A stretch of 64,000 bases of DNA, taken from assembly GCF_018688355.1 (NCBI RefSeq), contig NZ_CP061317.1:726370-790369 (forward strand), given 5' to 3'. The position numbers and the translations under genes were made by a program. The stretch's first letter is position 1. The number at the start of each line of letters is the position of its first letter. This document shows, in pieces, positions 24,578-34,015 of the stretch. The notes under the pieces were generated by a model. The model saw nothing but the letters and a program-made list of their open reading frames with translations, made no database searches and was not told the DNA's origin. This stretch comes from Polynucleobacter sp. AP-Elch-400A-B2. Lineage in GTDB: Bacteria > Pseudomonadota > Gammaproteobacteria > Burkholderiales > Burkholderiaceae.

Positions 24578-26380
24578 ATGAATCACCCAAAACCCTCGGC
24601 TGAAGTCAAGGCTGTTGCTGTAGCAACTGCAGATGATTTAAGGGAAACCATTCGTCGCAAGAGCAAACTCAAAGGGCGTCAAGCAGACGATGCTTCCTTG
24701 GCAGAGGTTCGTCAATTAATTGGTGCTGCAGCTGATCGTCGCGATTTGCTCATTGAAAATTTACACAAGCTGAATGATGAATACCGTGCTTTGCATGACC
24801 GTCATTTAGTTGCCCTCGCAAAAGAAATGAATTTGCCGATGGCTGAGGTTTACGAAGTAGCTACTTTCTACCACCACTTTGAAGTAGTGCGTGGTAATGA
24901 TCCGGTTGCAGACATCACTCTGCGTGTCTGTGATGGTATCGCCTGCGAGCTAGCTGGTGCGCAAGATCTATTGGCCAAGTTGCCGGCAATTTTGGGTAAT
25001 CCAAAAATTAAGGTAGAGGCTGCTCCCTGCGTAGGTCGTTGTGAGCAAGCTCCAGTAGCGGTTGTACATCAGTATCCAGTATTGTTTGCAACTACCGATA
25101 AGGTTGCTGCCGCCGTCAAAAATAATTTGACGACCCATCCAATGGCTAAAGACAGCGCGAGTTTTGATCCCGCAGCCTTTGTAGAGAAGGGCATATCTCC
25201 GCAAGGTGACAATCAAGCGGTTTCACCGGACTATGTGGGTTATGAGTCTTACCGCGCACAGGGTGGTTACGCCTTGGCAAAAGAAGTTGTTGAAGGTAAA
25301 AAAGACGGCGAGAGCGTTGTCAAGATCATGGAAAGCTCAGGGCTTCGTGGTCTCGGTGGTGCAGGCTTCCCAGCAGGACGTAAGTGGCGCATCGTGAGAG
25401 ATCAAGTCGCTCCGAAGTTAATGGCAGTAAACATTGACGAAGGTGAGCCGGGCACATTTAAAGATCGCACGTATCTTGAACGCGATCCTCATCGTTTCTT
25501 GGAGGGTATGTTAATTGCCGCCAATGTAGTGGGTATCAATGCTTGCTATATTTATTTGCGCGATGAGTACCATGGTTGCCGTGAATTGCTTGAAGTGGAG
25601 TTGGCTAAGCTCATAGCAAATCCCCCATTTAAATTGCCGCTGATTGAGTTACGTCGTGGTGCGGGCGCTTATATCTGCGGTGAAGAATCTGCCATGATTG
25701 AAAGTATCGAAGGTAAGCGCGGTGAACCCCGTATGCGTCCTCCATATATTGCACAGGTTGGCTTGTTTGGTCGTCCAACACTAGAGCACAACTTTGAAAC
25801 TCTCTACTGGGTAAGTGACATTGTTCAGCGTGGTCCCGAGTGGTTTAGTTCTTTTGGTCGTCATGATCGCAAAGGCTTACGAAGCTTCAGCGTGAGCGGC
25901 CGAGTTAAAAACCCGGGTGTAAAACTGGCTCCAGCCGGAATTACGATTCAGGAGTTGATTGATGAGTATTGTGGCGGCATGCAAGATGGCCATCAGTTCT
26001 ATGGCTATCTACCTGGTGGTGCTTCAGGCGGTATCTTGCCAGCAACCATGAATGACATTCCGCTTGACTTTGATACCTTGCAGCCTTATGGCTGTTTCAT
26101 TGGCTCTGCTGCGGTGATGGTGTTTGGCGATAAAGATAAGGCGCGCGATATGGCGCTCAACGTCATGCACTTCTTTGAGCATGAGAGCTGCGGTCAATGT
26201 ACGCCATGTCGTGTGGGTACCAGCAAGGCTGCTAAGTTGATGCAGTCCCCATCTTGGGATCAAAACACCTTAGAAGACTTAGCAACGGTGATGGTTGACG
26301 CTTCTATTTGCGGTCTAGGTCAAGCCGCACCCAATCCAATTCGCTGTATTGCAAAATATTTCCCAGAAGAAGTCGCTTAA
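24578..26380 (+). CDS. NAD-dependent formate dehydrogenase beta subunit (NuoE-NuoF fusion)
   Basis: A 600-residue flavoprotein joining two modules usually separate in FdsG and FdsB. The NuoE-like part (about 1-175) has a [2Fe-2S] site in CDGIACELAG and APCVGRCEQAP. The NuoF-like part (about 220-600) has the FMN/NADH region GLRGLGGAGFPAGRKW and GEPGTFKDR, plus the [4Fe-4S] motif ESCGQCTPCRVGTSK. It takes electrons from the alpha subunit and reduces NAD+. The fused layout with a two-gene operon recalls the Fdh1 enzyme of methylotrophs. No fdsC or fdsD follows. Confidence 0.9.
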   Translation: MNHPKPSAEVKAVAVATADDLRETIRRKSKLKGRQADDASLAEVRQLIGAAADRRDLLIENLHKLNDEYRALHDRHLVALAKEMNLPMAEVYEVATFYHHFEVVRGNDPVADITLRVCDGIACELAGAQDLLAKLPAILGNPKIKVEAAPCVGRCEQAPVAVVHQYPVLFATTDKVAAAVKNNLTTHPMAKDSASFDPAAFVEKGISPQGDNQAVSPDYVGYESYRAQGGYALAKEVVEGKKDGESVVKIMESSGLRGLGGAGFPAGRKWRIVRDQVAPKLMAVNIDEGEPGTFKDRTYLERDPHRFLEGMLIAANVVGINACYIYLRDEYHGCRELLEVELAKLIANPPFKLPLIELRRGAGAYICGEESAMIESIEGKRGEPRMRPPYIAQVGLFGRPTLEHNFETLYWVSDIVQRGPEWFSSFGRHDRKGLRSFSVSGRVKNPGVKLAPAGITIQELIDEYCGGMQDGHQFYGYLPGGASGGILPATMNDIPLDFDTLQPYGCFIGSAAVMVFGDKDKARDMALNVMHFFEHESCGQCTPCRVGTSKAAKLMQSPSWDQNTLEDLATVMVDASICGLGQAAPNPIRCIAKYFPEEVA

Positions 26381-26417
26381 TCAGCAAGCAAAAAACTCAG
26401 GGAAAAACGAGACAAAT

Positions 26418-29312
26418 ATGAACGCACCAGTAAATCCAAAAGAGCTTGAATTACAAACCGTGGAGTTCAAGCTAGACGGCCAAACCATCGTTTCTTACGA
26501 AGGCGAGACTATTCTCAAAGCCGCTAAACGTCACGGGATTGATATTCCGCATCTGTGCTTTAAAGATGGCTATCGTGCTGATGGTAATTGCCGTGCATGT
26601 GTAGTGGAGATCAATGGTGAACGTACATTGGCACCAAGTTGCTGCCGTAGCGCAACTCCAGGCATGGATGTCAAAGCCAACAGCGAACGTGCACTCAAGA
26701 GCCAAAAGCTCGTCTTAGAGATGTTGTTGTCCGACATGCCTGATGAAGGATTTAAATGGGTAGGTGACAGCAAAGAAGAAGAGCAAAAAAATCAGCACGG
26801 AGAGCTTAGTACTTGGGCTAGCCGTATGGATGTCACAGTGCGTCCAGAGCTCAAAGCATTGCGCCGTGAAAAAGTGAGTCATGACGTATCTCACCCAGCG
26901 ATGGCGGTGAACTTAGATGCCTGTATTCAATGTAATCGTTGTGTGCGCGCTTGTCGTGAAGAGCAGGTCAATGATGTGATTGGTTATGCTATGCGCGGTT
27001 CGCATAGCGAGATCGTGTTTGATCTGAATGACCCAATGGGCGATAGTACTTGCGTTGCTTGTGGCGAGTGTGTGCAGGCTTGCCCAACAGGTGCATTAAT
27101 GCCGAAGGGCTTAATTGGTTCGCAAACGGTTGATCGCAAGGTAGATTCAGTTTGCCCATTCTGCGGTGTAGGTTGTCAGATTACTTACAACGTGAAAGAT
27201 GAAAAGATTGTTACCGTGGAAGGTCGTGATGGCCCAGCCAATCACAACCGTCTTTGCGTAAAAGGTCGTTTTGGTATGGATTACATCCACAACCCACAGC
27301 GCTTAACAAAGCCGCTGATTCGTAAGGCGGGCGTTGCTAAAGATGAAGCTTTATTAGAAGGCAAACAAGATTGGTCCGATATCTTTCGTGAAGCTACTTG
27401 GGAAGAGGCCTTAGAAGTTGCCGGTGGCGGCCTGAAGAAACTCAAAGATCAATACGGCAATAAGGTATTGGCTGGATTTGGTTCTGCAAAAGGCAGCAAC
27501 GAAGAGGCTTACTTATTCCAAAAACTGGTACGTACTGGTTTTGGCAGCAATAACGTTGACCATTGCACCCGCCTTTGCCATGCATCATCAGTTGCTGCGC
27601 TTTTAGAAGGCGTCGGTTCAGGCGCAGTAAGTAATCAAGTAAACGATGTTGAGCACTCAAGCCTTATTTTCTTGATCGGCTCAAACCCAACAGCAAATCA
27701 CCCCGTTGCAGCTACCTGGTTTAAGAACGCCGCTAAACGCGGTGCCAAAATTGTATTGTGCGATCCACGTGCGACCGATATCAGTAAGCACGCCTGGCGC
27801 ACTATGCAGTTCAAGCCGGATACTGATGTGGCGATGCTTAATGCCATGATCTTCACAGTAATTGAAGAGGGCTTAGTTGATAAAGACTTTATTGAGAACC
27901 GCTCTAATAACTTTGAAGCATTAAAAGAAAATATCAAGGGCTATAGTCCTGAAGCCATGGCGCCAATCTGCGGTATTCCAGCGGAGACTTTGCGTGAAGT
28001 AGCAAGAGAATTTGCTACCACCAAGTCAGCCATGATTTTGTGGGGTATGGGTATTAGTCAGCACGTTCATGGTACTGACAATGCCCGCTGCTTAATTGCC
28101 TTGGTGAGTATTACTGGCCAAATTGGTAAGCCTGGTTCTGGCTTGCACCCACTGCGTGGACAAAATAACGTGCAGGGTGCGAGTGACGCAGGATTAATCC
28201 CGATGATGTTCCCGAACTATCAACGCGTAGACAATCCAGAAGCGCATGCCTGGTTTGAGAAATTCTGGGATACCCCGTTAGATAAGAAGCCCGGTTACAC
28301 CGTTGTAGAGATCATGCATAAGATCACTGCACCAGACAGTGATCCAGACAAGATTCGCGGCATGTATGTTGAGGGTGAGAACCCTGCGATGAGCGATCCC
28401 GATTTGAATCATGCTCGTCATGCTTTAGCTTCTTTGGATCTATTGGTCGTGCAGGATATCTTCATGACTGAGACTGCGCTCCTGGCAGACGTGGTGTTGC
28501 CAGCAAGCGCATGGCCAGAGAAGGTTGGTACTGCTAGCAATACCGATCGCATGGTGCAGATGGGTAAGAAAGCAATTAATCCTCCGGGAGATGCTAAGCC
28601 TGATTTATGGATCATTCAGCAAATTGCGAAGCGTATGGGCCTGAACTGGAACTATCAAGGTGCTGACGACGGTGTTGCAGCGGTGTATGACGAGATGCGT
28701 CAAGCAATGCATGCAGCTATCAATGGCATTACTTGGGAACGTTTAGAAAAAGAGTCTAGCGTGACTTACCCCTGTTTATCCGCTGAAGATCCAGGTCGCC
28801 CAATTGTGTTTGATGACAAGTTTGATACTCAAGATGGCAGAGTGAAGTTGGTGCCAGCCGATATCATTCCTGCTAATGAGCGCCCCGATGCGGAGTATCC
28901 ATTTGTGCTGATTACAGGACGTCAGCTAGAGCATTGGCATACCGGTAGTATGACGCGCCGTGCAACCGTCTTAGATGCGATTGAGCCGATGGCTACTGTA
29001 TCGATGCATGGTGAAGATATGACCCAGTTAGGCGTATCTGCTGGTGATGTCATTACGGTTCAGTCTCGTCGTGGAGAGGTAGCTATCCACGTTCGTAGAG
29101 ATGATGGCACTCCGCGTGGGGTGATCTTCATTCCGTTTGCTTACTATGAAGCTGCAGCCAACTTAATTACGAACTCTGCCCTAGATCCATTTGGCAAGAT
29201 TCCAGAATTTAAGTACTGCGCCGTCAAGCTCGCCAAAGGTGGTCAGGCCGCTCCAGTGATGGGCTATGGAACTAATGATCCTAGTAGGCAGCAGCCTGAA
29301 GTCATCTCCTAG
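26418..29312 (+). CDS. fdhF: Formate dehydrogenase alpha subunit (Mo/W, cysteine form)
   Basis: A 964-residue catalytic subunit. The N-terminal [2Fe-2S] domain has CFKDGYRADGNCRAC. Two ferredoxin [4Fe-4S] motifs follow (CIQCNRCVRAC, CVACGECVQACPTGA), then CPFCGVGCQ, the molybdopterin domains and the C-terminal dinucleotide-binding domain. The metal ligand is a cysteine (HCTRLCHASS), not selenocysteine; its codon is TGC. It oxidises formate to CO2. I chose ATG 26418, 37 bp after the beta-subunit stop; the longer frame back to 26349 overlaps that gene and does not look like the family. Formate from PurU or the environment is the expected substrate. Confidence 0.94.
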   Translation: MNAPVNPKELELQTVEFKLDGQTIVSYEGETILKAAKRHGIDIPHLCFKDGYRADGNCRACVVEINGERTLAPSCCRSATPGMDVKANSERALKSQKLVLEMLLSDMPDEGFKWVGDSKEEEQKNQHGELSTWASRMDVTVRPELKALRREKVSHDVSHPAMAVNLDACIQCNRCVRACREEQVNDVIGYAMRGSHSEIVFDLNDPMGDSTCVACGECVQACPTGALMPKGLIGSQTVDRKVDSVCPFCGVGCQITYNVKDEKIVTVEGRDGPANHNRLCVKGRFGMDYIHNPQRLTKPLIRKAGVAKDEALLEGKQDWSDIFREATWEEALEVAGGGLKKLKDQYGNKVLAGFGSAKGSNEEAYLFQKLVRTGFGSNNVDHCTRLCHASSVAALLEGVGSGAVSNQVNDVEHSSLIFLIGSNPTANHPVAATWFKNAAKRGAKIVLCDPRATDISKHAWRTMQFKPDTDVAMLNAMIFTVIEEGLVDKDFIENRSNNFEALKENIKGYSPEAMAPICGIPAETLREVAREFATTKSAMILWGMGISQHVHGTDNARCLIALVSITGQIGKPGSGLHPLRGQNNVQGASDAGLIPMMFPNYQRVDNPEAHAWFEKFWDTPLDKKPGYTVVEIMHKITAPDSDPDKIRGMYVEGENPAMSDPDLNHARHALASLDLLVVQDIFMTETALLADVVLPASAWPEKVGTASNTDRMVQMGKKAINPPGDAKPDLWIIQQIAKRMGLNWNYQGADDGVAAVYDEMRQAMHAAINGITWERLEKESSVTYPCLSAEDPGRPIVFDDKFDTQDGRVKLVPADIIPANERPDAEYPFVLITGRQLEHWHTGSMTRRATVLDAIEPMATVSMHGEDMTQLGVSAGDVITVQSRRGEVAIHVRRDDGTPRGVIFIPFAYYEAAANLITNSALDPFGKIPEFKYCAVKLAKGGQAAPVMGYGTNDPSRQQPEVIS

Positions 29313-29329
29313 GCTGTTTTGTAAAATCT

Positions 29330-29358
29330 AACAAAGCCCCCTTATTAGGGGCTTTGTT
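29330..29358. terminator. Terminator between formate dehydrogenase and nadB
   Basis: AACAAAGCCCC and GGGGCTTTGTT form an 11-bp stem around CTTATTA, followed by GTTTT. It ends the formate dehydrogenase operon. Confidence 0.85.
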
Positions 29359-29409
29359 GTTTTAAATCTCTTAAAATATATCTTTAGCGATTGCGCTTTA
29401 GAATCAACC

Positions 29410-31071
29410 ATGGCTAGTTCAAAACCACAAACCCCACCATCCGATACCAAAGCAGAATTACCTGTCCTAATTATTGGAGCAGGTCTAGCCGGCCTGACCG
29501 TGGCTCTGCATATGGCAGAGACGCAACCCGTTATTGTGATGGCCAAGCGTGGTTTGGGTGAGGCTGCAACTGCTTGGGCGCAGGGCGGTATTGTTGGCGT
29601 TGTCGATAAAGTTCATGACAGCGTTGACTCTCATGTAGCAGATACCTTGGATGCTGGCGCTGGTCTTGTAGTGGAATCTACTGCCCGATACATAGCTGAA
29701 GAAAGTGCTGAAGCCATTCGTTGGCTAGTTGAGCAGGGTGTTCCATTTACCGCCGATGAGACTGGTCCCATGGGTTTGCATCTCACGCGTGAAGGTGGCC
29801 ACAGTCAGCGCCGTATTGCACACGTAGCTGATGCTACTGGTAAGGCTATTCATGAGGTGTTGTTAGATAAGGCACGAGCCCATCAAAATATTCAACTGTT
29901 AGAGCACTGGATTGCTTTAGATCTGATTACCAATCGTCATTTAGATGCGAAGACGCAACGCACTAAGCCGAATCGCTGCTATGGCGTATATGCCCTCGAT
30001 ATTAAAAATAATCGTGTAGAAACAATTGAAGCCAAGTCAGTGGTGTTGGCTACGGGTGGTGTTGGCAAGGTGTACAAATACACCAGCAACCCCGACACCG
30101 CTACAGGCGATGGTATTGCTATGGCCTGGCGTGCAGGCTGCCGAGTTGGCAATATGGAATTTATTCAGTTTCATCCAACGTGCTTGTATCACCCTAGCGA
30201 TAGAACTTTTTTAATCACCGAGGCAATGCGTGGTGAGGGCGGTTTACTGAAACTCCCTAACGGTACTCGTTTTATGCCCGAGCATGATGAGCGCAATGAG
30301 TTAGCGCCGCGCGATATTGTGGCTAGAGCAATCGACTTTGAGATGAAAAAGCATGGCCTCGATTACGTACATCTCGATGCCACCCACTTAGGTGAAGCTT
30401 TTATTAAAGAGCATTTCCCGATGATCTATGCGCGCTGTATGAGTTTGGGGCTAGATATTACTAAAGAGCCGATACCTGTAGTGCCGGCAGCGCATTACAC
30501 TTGTGGTGGCGTGGTGACTGACCTTAAGGGGCGCACTGATTTGCCTGGTCTGTATGCAGTAGGCGAAGCTACTTATACCGGCTTGCATGGCGCCAATCGC
30601 TTGGCTAGTAATTCATTATTAGAGTGCATTGTTATTGGTAAAGCTACTGCTGCAGATATCTCTGCAATGAAAACACCAGTAATGCCCAATTTGCCTTTAT
30701 GGGACGAGAGTCAGGTCGAGGATGCAGATGAGCAGGTAGTAATTGCCCATAACTGGGATGAGCTACGTTCATTGATGTGGAATTACGTCGGCATCGTCAG
30801 AACCAACCGCCGCTTAGAGCGAGCATTACACCGCATCAAACTCCTCAGATACGAAGTACAGGAGTATTACGCGAACTTCAAAGTAACACGGGATCTGATT
30901 GAGCTACGTAACTTGCTGGAGTGTGCCGAGTTGATTGTGAGATCAGCGCTCATGCGCCGAGAGAGCAGGGGATTGCATTACAGTCGCGATTACCCAGGTA
31001 CTTGGGCCGTCTCTTACCCAACAATCTTGACCCCACAGGCAGAAGGTACTTCAGAAAATCCCGAGACCTAA
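29410..31071 (+). CDS. nadB: L-aspartate oxidase
   Basis: A 553-residue FAD enzyme that makes iminoaspartate, the first step of NAD synthesis. The dinucleotide-binding loop GAGLAGLTVAL lies near the N-terminus. The succinate-dehydrogenase-like active region HTREGGHSQRRIAH (as LTREGGHSQRR), FIQFHPTCLY and the C-terminal helical domain are present. It works with NadA at 32.9 kb and NadC at 32.0 kb, both on the other strand across the TA remnant cluster, so the pathway is clustered but not one operon. Confidence 0.96.
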   Translation: MASSKPQTPPSDTKAELPVLIIGAGLAGLTVALHMAETQPVIVMAKRGLGEAATAWAQGGIVGVVDKVHDSVDSHVADTLDAGAGLVVESTARYIAEESAEAIRWLVEQGVPFTADETGPMGLHLTREGGHSQRRIAHVADATGKAIHEVLLDKARAHQNIQLLEHWIALDLITNRHLDAKTQRTKPNRCYGVYALDIKNNRVETIEAKSVVLATGGVGKVYKYTSNPDTATGDGIAMAWRAGCRVGNMEFIQFHPTCLYHPSDRTFLITEAMRGEGGLLKLPNGTRFMPEHDERNELAPRDIVARAIDFEMKKHGLDYVHLDATHLGEAFIKEHFPMIYARCMSLGLDITKEPIPVVPAAHYTCGGVVTDLKGRTDLPGLYAVGEATYTGLHGANRLASNSLLECIVIGKATAADISAMKTPVMPNLPLWDESQVEDADEQVVIAHNWDELRSLMWNYVGIVRTNRRLERALHRIKLLRYEVQEYYANFKVTRDLIELRNLLECAELIVRSALMRRESRGLHYSRDYPGTWAVSYPTILTPQAEGTSENPET

Positions 31072-31076
31072 TCTCA

Positions 31077-31328
31077 TTAAAGGTCGCCTTTTAAAACAGC
31101 TTCTTTAATGTAATTATTGAGTCGGGTTTGCCATCCCTTCCCACTTGCCCGTAGTTTCTCCAGTACATCAAAGTCCATTCTGAGACTCAGCATCTCTTTA
31201 GTGTTTTTAATGGGCGGTCTACCAATACCTCTTTTGATTAGAGTGTCACCAACATAGACGTGCGCATCCTTAAACCATTGTTCATCTAACTCTGGCGCGT
31301 CATCCGGGTCAACCCATTCTTCCTACAT
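31077..31328 (-). pseudogene. BrnA-like antitoxin, broken by a stop at codon 2
   Basis: Reading leftward, the frame encodes EEWVDPDDAPELDEQW through GRPPIKN, MLSLRMDFDVLEKLRASG and GWQTRLNNYIKEAV, a clear BrnA-family (ribbon-helix-helix) antitoxin of normal length. The only ATG in position (31328-31326) is followed directly by TAG at 31325-31323. No other ATG, GTG or TTG occurs in frame until the Met near the middle. It lies 4 bp after the HigA-like gene, so it once belonged to the same transcript. No BrnT toxin is present. Start at a non-standard codon cannot be excluded. Confidence 0.65.
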
Positions 31329-31332
31329 ATTT

Positions 31333-31635
31333 TTATTTCTTGATAGCAGGTGCAGCATGAAGGCTTAAGCCTAACGCAGCAATGACTTTAAGTATGGTGT
31401 CAAAGCAGGGGATTCTCTCGCCAGAAAGGGATTTGTATAAGCTCTCTCTAGTGAGCCCTGAATCTTTAGCAACTTGAGTCATCCCTTTAGCTTTGGCGAT
31501 ATCACCCAGTGCCTTGGCAATAAAAGCAGCATCACCATTTGCTTCATCAATGCAAGCCTCTAGGTAGGCAGCGATTTCTTTTGGTGTGCGAAGATGCTCG
31601 GCTACATCGTATGGGGTTGTGATTGTTTTTTTCAT
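31333..31635 (-). CDS. HigA-type antitoxin (addiction module antidote protein)
   Basis: A 100-residue helix-turn-helix protein of the addiction-module antidote group. It starts MKKTITTPYDVAEHLRTPKEI and carries the DNA-binding part MTQVAKDSGLTRESLYKSLS. It begins 9 bp after the end of the RelE/ParE-like toxin gene, the toxin-first order usual for this group. The frame is intact although its toxin partner is interrupted. An orphaned antitoxin may persist as a repressor or as protection against related toxins. Confidence 0.85.
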   Translation of the reverse strand: MKKTITTPYDVAEHLRTPKEIAAYLEACIDEANGDAAFIAKALGDIAKAKGMTQVAKDSGLTRESLYKSLSGERIPCFDTILKVIAALGLSLHAAPAIKK

Positions 31636-31644
31636 AATAGTTAT

Positions 31645-31935
31645 TTATAGATTTCTCGCTAAACGTTGAGCTAGTTTGATATCTTTAGCTTGTGTTTTTT
31701 TATCTCCGCCCATTAAAAGAATAGTAATTTTCTGCCCATGTTTGGTGTAGTACACCCGGTAACCAGGGCCAAAATCAATCTTCATCTCGAATACTTTTTC
31801 ACCCACTGATTCAATATTGCCTGGATTTCCTTCGGATAGCCTTTTAATTCTTGCTTGTATCTTTGCTCTTGCTGTCAAATCAAATAAGTTATCTAGCCAA
31901 ACTATAAAATCTTATGTTTTTCTAATTTCGATCAT
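31645..31935 (-). pseudogene. RelE/ParE (HigB-like) toxin, interrupted by TAA at codon 8
   Basis: From ATG 31935 the frame reads MIEIRKT, then a TAA at 31914-31912, then DFIVWLDNLFDLTARAKIQA through GPGYRVYYTKHG and GGDKKTQAKDIK. Together this matches a full-length addiction-module killer protein of about 96 residues. The interruption falls where relatives usually have a Glu. A 77-residue product from an internal TTG at 31878 is possible but would lack the first strand and helix, so it is probably inactive. The intact antitoxin gene follows. Confidence 0.72.
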
Positions 31936-31942
31936 GCTTAAT

Positions 31943-31960
31943 TGTATCCATCAGGATACA
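31943..31960. promoter_or_regulatory. Operator-like palindrome before the HigB/HigA-like pair
   Basis: TGTATCC and GGATACA form a perfect 7-bp inverted repeat around ATCA, starting 8 bp upstream of the original toxin ATG. This is the usual place for the autorepression site of the HigA-type antitoxin. Confidence 0.6.
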
Positions 31961-32009
31961 CTAAGTCAAAGAATGGTCTTGATGTTGACCAGGAAATAGG
32001 GTGATTGGA

Positions 32010-32864
32010 TTATAAAAATCTCATCGAGAAATCCACTGCCTGAATATCTTTAGTCAGCTTTCCAAGGGAGATGCGATCAACGCCAGTAGCAGCAATCGCA
32101 CGCATTTGATCTAAATCGATGCCACCAGAGGCTTCCAATAAGGCGCGGTCATTGGTAAAGGCAACGGCTTCTCTCATTTGCTCGGTAGTGAAGTTGTCAA
32201 TCAAGATACTTTTTGCACCAGCATCCAAAGCCTCTTTCAATTCAGCAAAGTTTTCTACTTCCACTTGAATATCCACCCCAGAATTGAGTGCCTGCGCAGC
32301 TTTCACGGCGGCGGCAACACCACCTGCAGCAGCAATATGATTTTCTTTAATTAAGATGCCATGCCAAAGTGCAAGACGCTGGTTTTGACCGCCACCCACA
32401 CGCACTGCGTATTTCTGCGCCTGACGTAAGCCGGGAATCGTTTTGCGGGTATCAAGTACGGCACAACCCTTTGGGTTGGGACTGACACCTGCAATTGCAT
32501 TAACGTGCTGGCGAGCAATGCTTGCAGTCCAAGATAAGGTTTGTAAGAAATTAATACAGGGACGTTCAGCAGAGAGCAGGGCACGAGAGTCGGCCTCAAT
32601 ATCGCAGACCTTGGTATCGGGCTTCATCAAGTCGCCCTCCAGGTAGCACCAATTTACTCTCGCCGCGGGATCTAATTTCTTAAGCGTACCTTCAAACCAA
32701 TCTACTCCACACAAAACAGCTGCTTGACGAACGATCAGTTGTGCATGCACAGGTTTGCTGGGAACTAATTGCGCAGTCCAATCACACTTGCCAATATCCT
32801 CCATCAGCGCATCAGCAATATTGCGTTGACGTGCCTGCTCTAAGGTTTCGTTGTAATCAAACAT
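32010..32864 (-). CDS. nadC: Nicotinate-nucleotide pyrophosphorylase (carboxylating)
   Basis: A 284-residue quinolinate phosphoribosyltransferase that makes nicotinate mononucleotide from quinolinate and PRPP. Family segments CAVLDTRKTIPGLRQAQKYA, GGGQNQRLALWHG and LLEASGGIDLDQMRAIAATG are readable. The length is normal. It starts 23 bp after nadA and is co-transcribed with it, so two consecutive NAD steps are coupled. Confidence 0.96.
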   Translation of the reverse strand: MFDYNETLEQARQRNIADALMEDIGKCDWTAQLVPSKPVHAQLIVRQAAVLCGVDWFEGTLKKLDPAARVNWCYLEGDLMKPDTKVCDIEADSRALLSAERPCINFLQTLSWTASIARQHVNAIAGVSPNPKGCAVLDTRKTIPGLRQAQKYAVRVGGGQNQRLALWHGILIKENHIAAAGGVAAAVKAAQALNSGVDIQVEVENFAELKEALDAGAKSILIDNFTTEQMREAVAFTNDRALLEASGGIDLDQMRAIAATGVDRISLGKLTKDIQAVDFSMRFL

Positions 32865-32887
32865 ACGTATGTAGTCAAAAAGTTAAA

Positions 32888-34015
32888 TTAGGCGGCGCCA
32901 ATATTCTTTACAAAGCCATGCTGGGCTTTTGCAAGCAGGTCGGGATGATTCTGGGTAAAGTCGAGCATACGCTCGATACAATCTAGCGCTTGAACTCGAA
33001 TACCTTCCTCAATGAAGATTTCGCCAGAGGCGTTTTCGAGACAGTTCAAAATTCCTTGCAAGCCATTCATGGCCATCCAAGGGCAATGGGCGCAACTCTT
33101 GCAGCTTGCGCTATTACCAGCGGTAGGGGCTTCAATTAGTACTTTATTGGGAGCTAGTTGGCGCATGCGATGCAAGATGCCATTATCCGTAGCCACAATA
33201 TATTCAGCTGCAGAGCCATCAACTACGGCTTTGATCATGGCAGAGGTGGAGCCCACTACATCTGCCAAATCTACTACTCCTTGTGGAGACTCAGGGTGAA
33301 CTAAGACCATGGCATTGGGATGAGCAGCGATCAACATCTCTAGTTCTACTGCCTTGAATTCATCATGAACAATGCAGGCGCCGTTCCATAACAACATATC
33401 TGCGCCAGTCTGCTCTTGAATATATCTTCCAAGATGACGATCGGGTGCCCATAGAATTTTCTTACCCTCAACTTTGAGTTGGTGGACGATCGCTAAGGCG
33501 CAAGAGCTCGTTACCATCCAGTCTGCTTGTGCTTTAACAGCAGCACTCGTATTGGCATAGACAACCACAGTACGATCCGGATGCAATGCTTTAAAGGTGG
33601 CAAAGTCAGCGGCATCACAACCTAGATCTAAAGAGCAGGTTGCATCAAGATCAGGCATAAAGACACGCTTCTCAGGACTCAAAATCTTGGCAGACTCTCC
33701 CATAAAACGTACGCCAGCCACAATGAGATTCTTGGCGGGGTGATTTTTGCCAAAGCGAGCCATCTCTAGAGAATCAGCAACAAATCCACCGGTCTCGATT
33801 GCAAGGTCTTGAATATCACCATCGACATAGTAGTGAGCTACTAAGGCAGCGTCTTTCTGAATCAGCAATTGCTTAATTCGGGCAATGACAGCGGCTTTCT
33901 CGCTGCCATAAAGTTGTGGGGGTGTTTTTGCCCAAGCCTGAGCGGTACAGGTAGCGCCAGCAGCATTTTGCTGGGGGTAGTCAAAGGCAATGGGGGTGCT
34001 AACGGTTAAGGTCAT
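32888..34015 (-). CDS. nadA: Quinolinate synthase A
   Basis: A 375-residue [4Fe-4S] enzyme that condenses iminoaspartate with dihydroxyacetone phosphate. Cluster-binding cysteines fall in DLGCDAADF, TSSCALAI and CKSCAHCPWMAMN, and substrate-site YYVDGDIQ is near the N-terminus. I chose ATG 34015 (MTLTVSTPIAF); the frame runs on to 34105 but the extra 30 residues overlap the upstream region of the sensor kinase and are unlike the family. First gene of nadAC. Confidence 0.95.
   Translation of the reverse strand: MTLTVSTPIAFDYPQQNAAGATCTAQAWAKTPPQLYGSEKAAVIARIKQLLIQKDAALVAHYYVDGDIQDLAIETGGFVADSLEMARFGKNHPAKNLIVAGVRFMGESAKILSPEKRVFMPDLDATCSLDLGCDAADFATFKALHPDRTVVVYANTSAAVKAQADWMVTSSCALAIVHQLKVEGKKILWAPDRHLGRYIQEQTGADMLLWNGACIVHDEFKAVELEMLIAAHPNAMVLVHPESPQGVVDLADVVGSTSAMIKAVVDGSAAEYIVATDNGILHRMRQLAPNKVLIEAPTAGNSASCKSCAHCPWMAMNGLQGILNCLENASGEIFIEEGIRVQALDCIERMLDFTQNHPDLLAKAQHGFVKNIGAA

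Noticed and set aside
27520..27620. Selenocysteine at the formate dehydrogenase active site
   Set aside because: The codon in the HCTRLCHASS motif is TGC (Cys), with no in-frame TGA.
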